From positions 1 to 35,043 of the forward strand of contig JADQCE010000010.1 in the NCBI GenBank assembly GCA_016278265.1: 35,043 nt of DNA, written 5' to 3'. The position numbers and the translations under genes are program-made. Positions within the stretch are counted from its first letter, which is position 1. Every line of letters begins with the position of its first letter. The notes beneath the pieces were generated by a model that searched no databases, was not told where the DNA came from, and saw only the letters and a program-made list of their open reading frames with translations. The DNA comes from Halothiobacillus sp. (lineage in GTDB: Bacteria > Pseudomonadota > Gammaproteobacteria > Halothiobacillales > Halothiobacillaceae). Positions 31,683 to 35,043 of the stretch are shown here, one piece after another.

Positions 31683-31829
31683 TTACCGTTCGGCGAGGCG
31701 GCCCGTGCGTTCACCGGAACGCCGGAGTGCGAACAGGAACAGGAGCACTGTGAGCGCGATGGCGCCGTAGCGGAGAGCCGTCCGGGCCCACGGTTTGGTG
31801 GCGAACCCAGCGAGGAGCGCACCAATCAT
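31683..31829 (-). pseudogene. Inner spanin (Rz-type), 5' fragment
   Basis: Starts at the ATG at 31829, which overlaps the endolysin stop (ATGA). It encodes a single transmembrane segment (YGAIALTVLLFLFAL) and the start of a coiled coil. The frame hits a TAA in the IS66 end (31683-31685), leaving 48 of the original 85 residues. The periplasmic domain needed to bind the o-spanin is lost. See the 29097-29219 fragment. Confidence 0.82.
31687..31694. repeat. Target-site duplication, right copy (CGTTCGGC)
   Basis: Matches 29212-29219 exactly and abuts the right end of the IS66 element. Confidence 0.92.
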
Positions 31830-32500
31830 CGGCGGCCCACCTTCCAGTCGTCGATGCGGGCGTAGATCGTGACCGCTATGCCGCTGAGCGCGACGGCGAT
31901 GAATACCCAGCGGAGCGTGTCGAGATACGGGACGAACGGCAGAATAGCGGATTGCGTCTCGGCCAGGACGCTCTGCGCAACCTCGACCCCGGCTGCGCCC
32001 AGCGTCGCCACACCAGCCGCCCCGCCACCCTTCATGGTGCGGCTCTGCGCCAAGACCTCGCGCGCGGGCGGCGTCTCCGCAGCGAAGGCAGTCGCCCGGA
32101 CCGGGAACCGCTCGCCCCACTGCCGCGCGGGCCCGAGATCGACATGGATGAACCCCGAGCGCGGGTAGAAGCCGAAGCCGAGGAACCCGACCTCCCTTGC
32201 CGCCGCCTCGAAGGCCGCCGGGTCGTGGTTCGCCATGGCAATGTCGAACGCCGCACCGTCGAGGTGCTTGGAGCGGGTGGCGCCCCCGACGGCACGGTTG
32301 TGCTCTGGGCTCCGGTAGGCCGAGCGGACGATCAGCGGCTTGCCCAGCCGGTCGCGCAGCGCCTGCAGCTTGTCGAGCGCAGGCTCGTTGATCAGCAGCC
32401 TGCCGGTGCCTCGGCAGGCGATCTCGGCCGGGCTGAAATTCGGCCAGTGCCAGGTGCTCTCCGGTACATCACGCCAATAGCGGTGGAAGGTCGTGGTCAT
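31826..32500 (-). CDS. M15-type peptidase endolysin with C-terminal membrane anchor
   Basis: A 224-residue protein with GGAGG six bases before the ATG at 32500. The M15/YcbK-like peptidase domain (residues ~15-125) has zinc ligands H79 and D86 in SKHLDGAAFD and H119/D121 in GFIHVDLG. A Gly/Ala-rich linker (~158-182) leads to a transmembrane helix (residues ~198-214, WVFIAVALSGIAVTIYA). It should cleave peptide cross-bridges of peptidoglycan. The anchor means it may be exported and held in the inner membrane, like signal-arrest or holin-fused endolysins. The spanin gene follows with ATGA overlap. Confidence 0.88.
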   Translation of the reverse strand: MTTTFHRYWRDVPESTWHWPNFSPAEIACRGTGRLLINEPALDKLQALRDRLGKPLIVRSAYRSPEHNRAVGGATRSKHLDGAAFDIAMANHDPAAFEAAAREVGFLGFGFYPRSGFIHVDLGPARQWGERFPVRATAFAAETPPAREVLAQSRTMKGGGAAGVATLGAAGVEVAQSVLAETQSAILPFVPYLDTLRWVFIAVALSGIAVTIYARIDDWKVGRR

Positions 32501-32516
32501 GGGGTCCTCCAGAAAC

Positions 32517-32540
32517 GAAAAACCCGCCTCGAGGGCGGGT
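32517..32540 (-). terminator. Rho-independent terminator downstream of DUF6127
   Basis: On the minus strand ACCCGCC pairs with GGCGGGT (stem 32522-32528 with 32534-32540, 5-nt loop) and is followed by a run of T. It lies between the DUF6127 gene and the endolysin, so lysis genes may need read-through or their own promoter. Confidence 0.75.
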
Positions 32541-32573
32541 CATTGCGGGCTGATGAATGGGGATGGGGCGCGA

Positions 32574-32861
32574 CTACGGGCTGCCGCCGAAGATCTTCAG
32601 CTTGATGGCGATGCCCGCCAGCAGCGCGAGCATGACGCCAGTGGTGATCATGCGGACGGCGGTCTGCATGGCGGTGCGGCGCACGAGCCGGATGCAGTCG
32701 ACGAGGGAGCGCAGATCGCGGATGTCGAGCGCGGCCTCGTCGCCGTCGAGGCCGACATCGGCGAGCGCGCGCTTCGCGCCTTCCTCGGCCGCCCGGGTCA
32801 GGATCGCCTCGAACTCGGCGTCGGGCATGCGCACGAAGCCCTCGGATCGGGGTGGGTTCAT
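32574..32861 (-). CDS. DUF6127 small membrane protein
   Basis: A 95-residue protein with AAGGAGG before the ATG at 32861. The N-terminal half is an amphipathic helix (FEAILTRAAEEGAKRALADV) and DIRDLRSLVDCIRLVRRT. One transmembrane helix lies at ~70-88 (VRMITTGVMLALLAGIAIKL). The sequence resembles DUF6127 proteins next to tail genes in Rhodobacterales prophages. A holin-like or lysis-control role is possible because the endolysin lies next to it. Confidence 0.82.
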   Translation of the reverse strand: MNPPRSEGFVRMPDAEFEAILTRAAEEGAKRALADVGLDGDEAALDIRDLRSLVDCIRLVRRTAMQTAVRMITTGVMLALLAGIAIKLKIFGGSP

Positions 32862-32880
32862 CGGAGCCTCCTTTCGCCGC

Positions 32881-33957
32881 TCAGCCGATCTTGCAGCCCC
32901 AGAAGGACGTGTGATCGGCGGCGAAATAGCCGTCGGCGACGCGGAAATACCCCTGCAGCTCGACGGTATCGCCCGCAGTCAGCGGGACCATGGTCTGCAG
33001 CCAGATCGCGGTGGCGAGCGAGACATGGGTGGCGGAGATTTCGCCGAGGGAGCCGCGGATTTCGGTGGTGCCGTTCAGCACCAGCCGCCCGCGCATGCGG
33101 GCGGTGGCGCTGGCGTTCACCTTGTAGAGCAGCGTCGCGCCGAAGAGGTAGGTGCCGTCCACCGGCGCCACGAAGTGGTTGTTCGCGGCGTCGAACGCTC
33201 CCTGTTCGTTGTAGTCGGTGTTGTTGAGGCCGATCTTCGTCCAGGTCCCGACGCCAACATAGTTGTCGAAGTTGGTGTACGCCTTGAAGCGCGGCAGCTG
33301 GGGCTGGTCGACGATGCCGGTGGCGTTGTCGACGCTCAGCCCGTCGAAGAAGGTGCTGCCGTCGGCCGAGACCGCAAGCCGGAACCTGTCCGAGCCGAAC
33401 AGCCCGACCAGCGCCTTGGTCACGAATCCGGTCTGCAGGGTCAGCCCGAGATCATCGCCCGCGGCCTCCTTGTTCATCGTGTAGAACAGATTGCCGGTCC
33501 CACCCTCGGCCACGGTCTTCGCCGTCCAGAGCGCGGCGTTCAGCTTGGCCGAGAACGGGTTCGACGCATCCGCGGTGGTCCCGAGTCCCAGCAGCGCGAG
33601 GTTCTGCAGCGCGGCCGGGGTGGTTCCGATCCAGCCCGCGCCGTCATAGACGAGCAGCAGGCCCTCGTCCTCCACCCACGCCCGCCAGCCCGTGCGCGGC
33701 GGCAGGCGGAACCAGGCGCCATCGGTCCAGAGCGCGACGTTCAGGTCCCAGCCCGCCCAGTCGCCCGTCGCGCCCGAGCCGACGATGTATCGGTCGCCGT
33801 CGGCAGGGCTCGCAGGGGCTGCTGCCAGGTCCCGATCGATAACAGAGAGCTGGACGAGCCCGTCGAGGATCCGCAGCGCCTCGTTGTGGGTAACGTGCTT
33901 CTGGGCCTGCGCCGCGAGGATGTAGGGCAGCAGAAGATGGGTCGTGGCGTCGGACAT
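32881..33957 (-). CDS. DUF2793 tail protein with C1q-like C-terminus
   Basis: A 358-residue protein. The N-terminal ~115 residues match DUF2793 (HLLLPYILAAQAQKHVTHNE, ADGDRYIVGSGATGDWAG). The C-terminal ~130 residues (GTWTKIGLNNTDYNEQGAFD, FVAPVDGTYLFGATLLYKV, TVELQGYF) look like a C1q/TNF-type beta sandwich, which often forms trimeric tips in phage fibres. Putative surface-binding or fibre protein, attached through the DUF2793 part. It starts 10 bp from the end of the tail protein upstream. Confidence 0.88.
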   Translation of the reverse strand: MSDATTHLLLPYILAAQAQKHVTHNEALRILDGLVQLSVIDRDLAAAPASPADGDRYIVGSGATGDWAGWDLNVALWTDGAWFRLPPRTGWRAWVEDEGLLLVYDGAGWIGTTPAALQNLALLGLGTTADASNPFSAKLNAALWTAKTVAEGGTGNLFYTMNKEAAGDDLGLTLQTGFVTKALVGLFGSDRFRLAVSADGSTFFDGLSVDNATGIVDQPQLPRFKAYTNFDNYVGVGTWTKIGLNNTDYNEQGAFDAANNHFVAPVDGTYLFGATLLYKVNASATARMRGRLVLNGTTEIRGSLGEISATHVSLATAIWLQTMVPLTAGDTVELQGYFRVADGYFAADHTSFWGCKIG

Positions 33958-33967
33958 GGGATGGCTT

Positions 33968-35043
33968 TCAGAACGTGAGGGTGATGGTCTTGGGCGCGCC
34001 CCGCCCGACGAGGGCGGAGAGCTGGAAGATGCGGACGGTGAGGCTGTCGCCGGGACCGAGCGGCGCGCCCCAATCGGCGGTCTGGTGGGCGGCCGTGTAG
34101 ACCGCGCTGGTGGTGGCGGTGCTCAGCACCCGCATCACGGTCACGCCATCAAGGATCTCGACCTCGTAGGCTTCCAGTTCCTCCGCCAGCGGCACCTCCA
34201 GCCCGCCCCAGCTGTCGGCGGAGAGCGCGCGGGATCGTCGCGTCCAGCGGATGGTCAGATCGCCGGGCGTACGCGGCGTGCGCCACGGCTGCTCGACATG
34301 GGCGATGGCGAACGGCCGCAGGCCGGCGCCCGCGGGCGTGAAGGCCTGCGCAACATAGGTCTCGTCGCTGACCGGGCGGCTCGCCGGGCCGATGCGCCAG
34401 TTCCATGGCAGCCCGAGATCGGCCTCGGCGATCGGCAGTGACGCGAGCGCGGTGTCCAGAACCACTATCCGCACGCCTGCGGGCGCCGGGTTGCCCATTG
34501 CGCCTTCGGTCCCACGCTGGCCGCGCAGGAGACGGGTCAGGCGATAGCGGCCGGGCGCCAGCAATTCGGCCGCGCCCGCCTGCACGATCTCCCAGACGCC
34601 GGGCGCGCTCTCGATGGCGAGCGCATTAGCGCCGCCGAACAGCGTCAGGTCGGTCACGCTCTCCAGCGTGCCGGTGAGCAGATCGACCACCAGCGCATTG
34701 CCGAGGTCGAAGCGCGACGTCGGCCCCGCGAAGAAGTCGGAGACCAGAGCCCCGATCCGGGCGCGGCCGCCGAACGTCGTCTGCAACTCGAAGCCATCGG
34801 TCGAGGGGCTGCGGAACACCGCCATCTCGCCGGGCCAGGGAACCGCGTGCGCCGCAATGAGGGGCCGATGCGCGGGCTGGTCCTCGGTCAGCTGCGGCAG
34901 ATCCATCAGCACCGCATCCGGCGCGCCGAACACCACGGCGCGCGTCAGCGACGCCGCGCGGGGATCGCCGGGCGGCAGGTCGTAGGTCGCGCGGTCCTGG
35001 CGGACCGCCTCGATGCCGCGCGCCTCGGCGTCGGCGATGGAGA
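33968..35043 (-). CDS. GTA/phage tail host-specificity (megatron-like) protein, C-terminal part
   Basis: The frame is open to the window edge, so the N-terminus is missing (about 358 codons seen). The visible part has beta-rich repeats (RFDLGNALVVDLLTGTLESV, GRYRLTRLLRGQRGTEGAMG, TIRWTRRSRALSADSWGGLE) and ends VRIFQLSALVGRGAPKTITL. The 'RLLRGQRGTE' and 'TRRSRALSADSW' patterns recall the large C-terminal domain of the gene-transfer-agent tail protein and its phage relatives, which contact the host surface. An in-frame GTG at 34936 is not the real start. Confidence 0.85.
   Translation of the reverse strand, partial: SIADAEARGIEAVRQDRATYDLPPGDPRAASLTRAVVFGAPDAVLMDLPQLTEDQPAHRPLIAAHAVPWPGEMAVFRSPSTDGFELQTTFGGRARIGALVSDFFAGPTSRFDLGNALVVDLLTGTLESVTDLTLFGGANALAIESAPGVWEIVQAGAAELLAPGRYRLTRLLRGQRGTEGAMGNPAPAGVRIVVLDTALASLPIAEADLGLPWNWRIGPASRPVSDETYVAQAFTPAGAGLRPFAIAHVEQPWRTPRTPGDLTIRWTRRSRALSADSWGGLEVPLAEELEAYEVEILDGVTVMRVLSTATTSAVYTAAHQTADWGAPLGPGDSLTVRIFQLSALVGRGAPKTITLTF

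Larger units (their letters stand above)
29220..31686 (-). mobile_element. Complete IS66-family insertion sequence
   Basis: A 2467-bp element. Both ends begin GTAAGCG; the left arm (29220-29243) and the right arm (31664-31686, minus strand) match at about three quarters of positions, e.g. GTAAGCGGTGTC against GTAAGCGCTGTC. It is flanked by the perfect 8-bp duplication CGTTCGGC. It carries tnpA, tnpB and tnpC in order on the minus strand, all intact. Insertion is inside the inner spanin gene, and the element's first bases supply a TAA that ends the truncated protein after 48 residues. Confidence 0.95.

Noticed and set aside
1-35043. CRISPR array or tRNA genes
   Set aside because: No regularly spaced repeat-spacer array or cloverleaf sequence was seen by eye; a tRNAscan-SE or CRISPR search would be needed to exclude short ones.

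Overview
The window comes from a GC-rich alphaproteobacterium, most likely a member of the Rhodobacterales (Rhodobacter/Paracoccus-like). The reasons are family resemblances recalled from memory: a gene-transfer-agent-like tail protein next to DUF2793 and DUF6127 genes, a DUF2924/serine-recombinase unit, RepB/ParB-like pairs behind a second serine recombinase, and IS66 and IS481 insertion sequences. No database search was run.

Layout. (1) 1-6094, minus strand: the early region of a prophage. It holds a DUF669-like ssDNA-binding-type protein (partial), a Sak4-like RecA-fold ATPase, four small genes of unknown role joined by ATGA overlaps, a sigma-70-like factor, a Com-like zinc-ribbon protein with three phased direct repeats upstream, and a 742-residue protein I do not recognise. 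(2) 6255-8621, plus strand: a four-gene overlapping unit made of a small ORF, DUF2924, a large serine recombinase and an HTH protein. (3) 8923-15876: accessory genes. They are an 83-residue protein with a 771-residue GHKL ATPase, a McrB-like AAA+ ATPase with a PD-(D/E)XK nuclease, and a convergent N4-cytosine/N6-adenine-type methyltransferase with a ribbon-helix-helix-like N-terminus. (4) 16106-17124: an IS481-type element. (5) 17620-18590, minus strand: a ParDE toxin-antitoxin pair and a small HTH regulator. (6) 18906-22299, plus strand: a second serine recombinase with two RepB/ParB-like proteins, all joined by ATGA overlaps. (7) 22763-28925, plus strand: a tight three-gene operon encoding DUF6361, a phospholipase-D-type nuclease and an SF2/SNF2-like helicase. 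This is the best candidate for an undescribed defence system. (8) 28934-35043, minus strand: the prophage lysis and tail module, with a megatron-like tail protein, a DUF2793/C1q-like fibre protein, DUF6127 and an M15 endolysin with a membrane anchor. Its nested spanin pair is broken in the inner-membrane subunit by a complete IS66 element that has a perfect 8-bp target duplication.

Reading the parts together: phage early genes lie on the left and phage late genes on the right, both on the minus strand. About 22.8 kb of mostly plus-strand, compositionally mixed cargo sits between them. This looks like a prophage accessory locus, or an island nested in a prophage. It carries restriction-like, GHKL-ATPase, toxin-antitoxin and helicase/nuclease modules together with two serine recombinases. 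Because the spanin gene is interrupted, the prophage may be unable to complete lysis.
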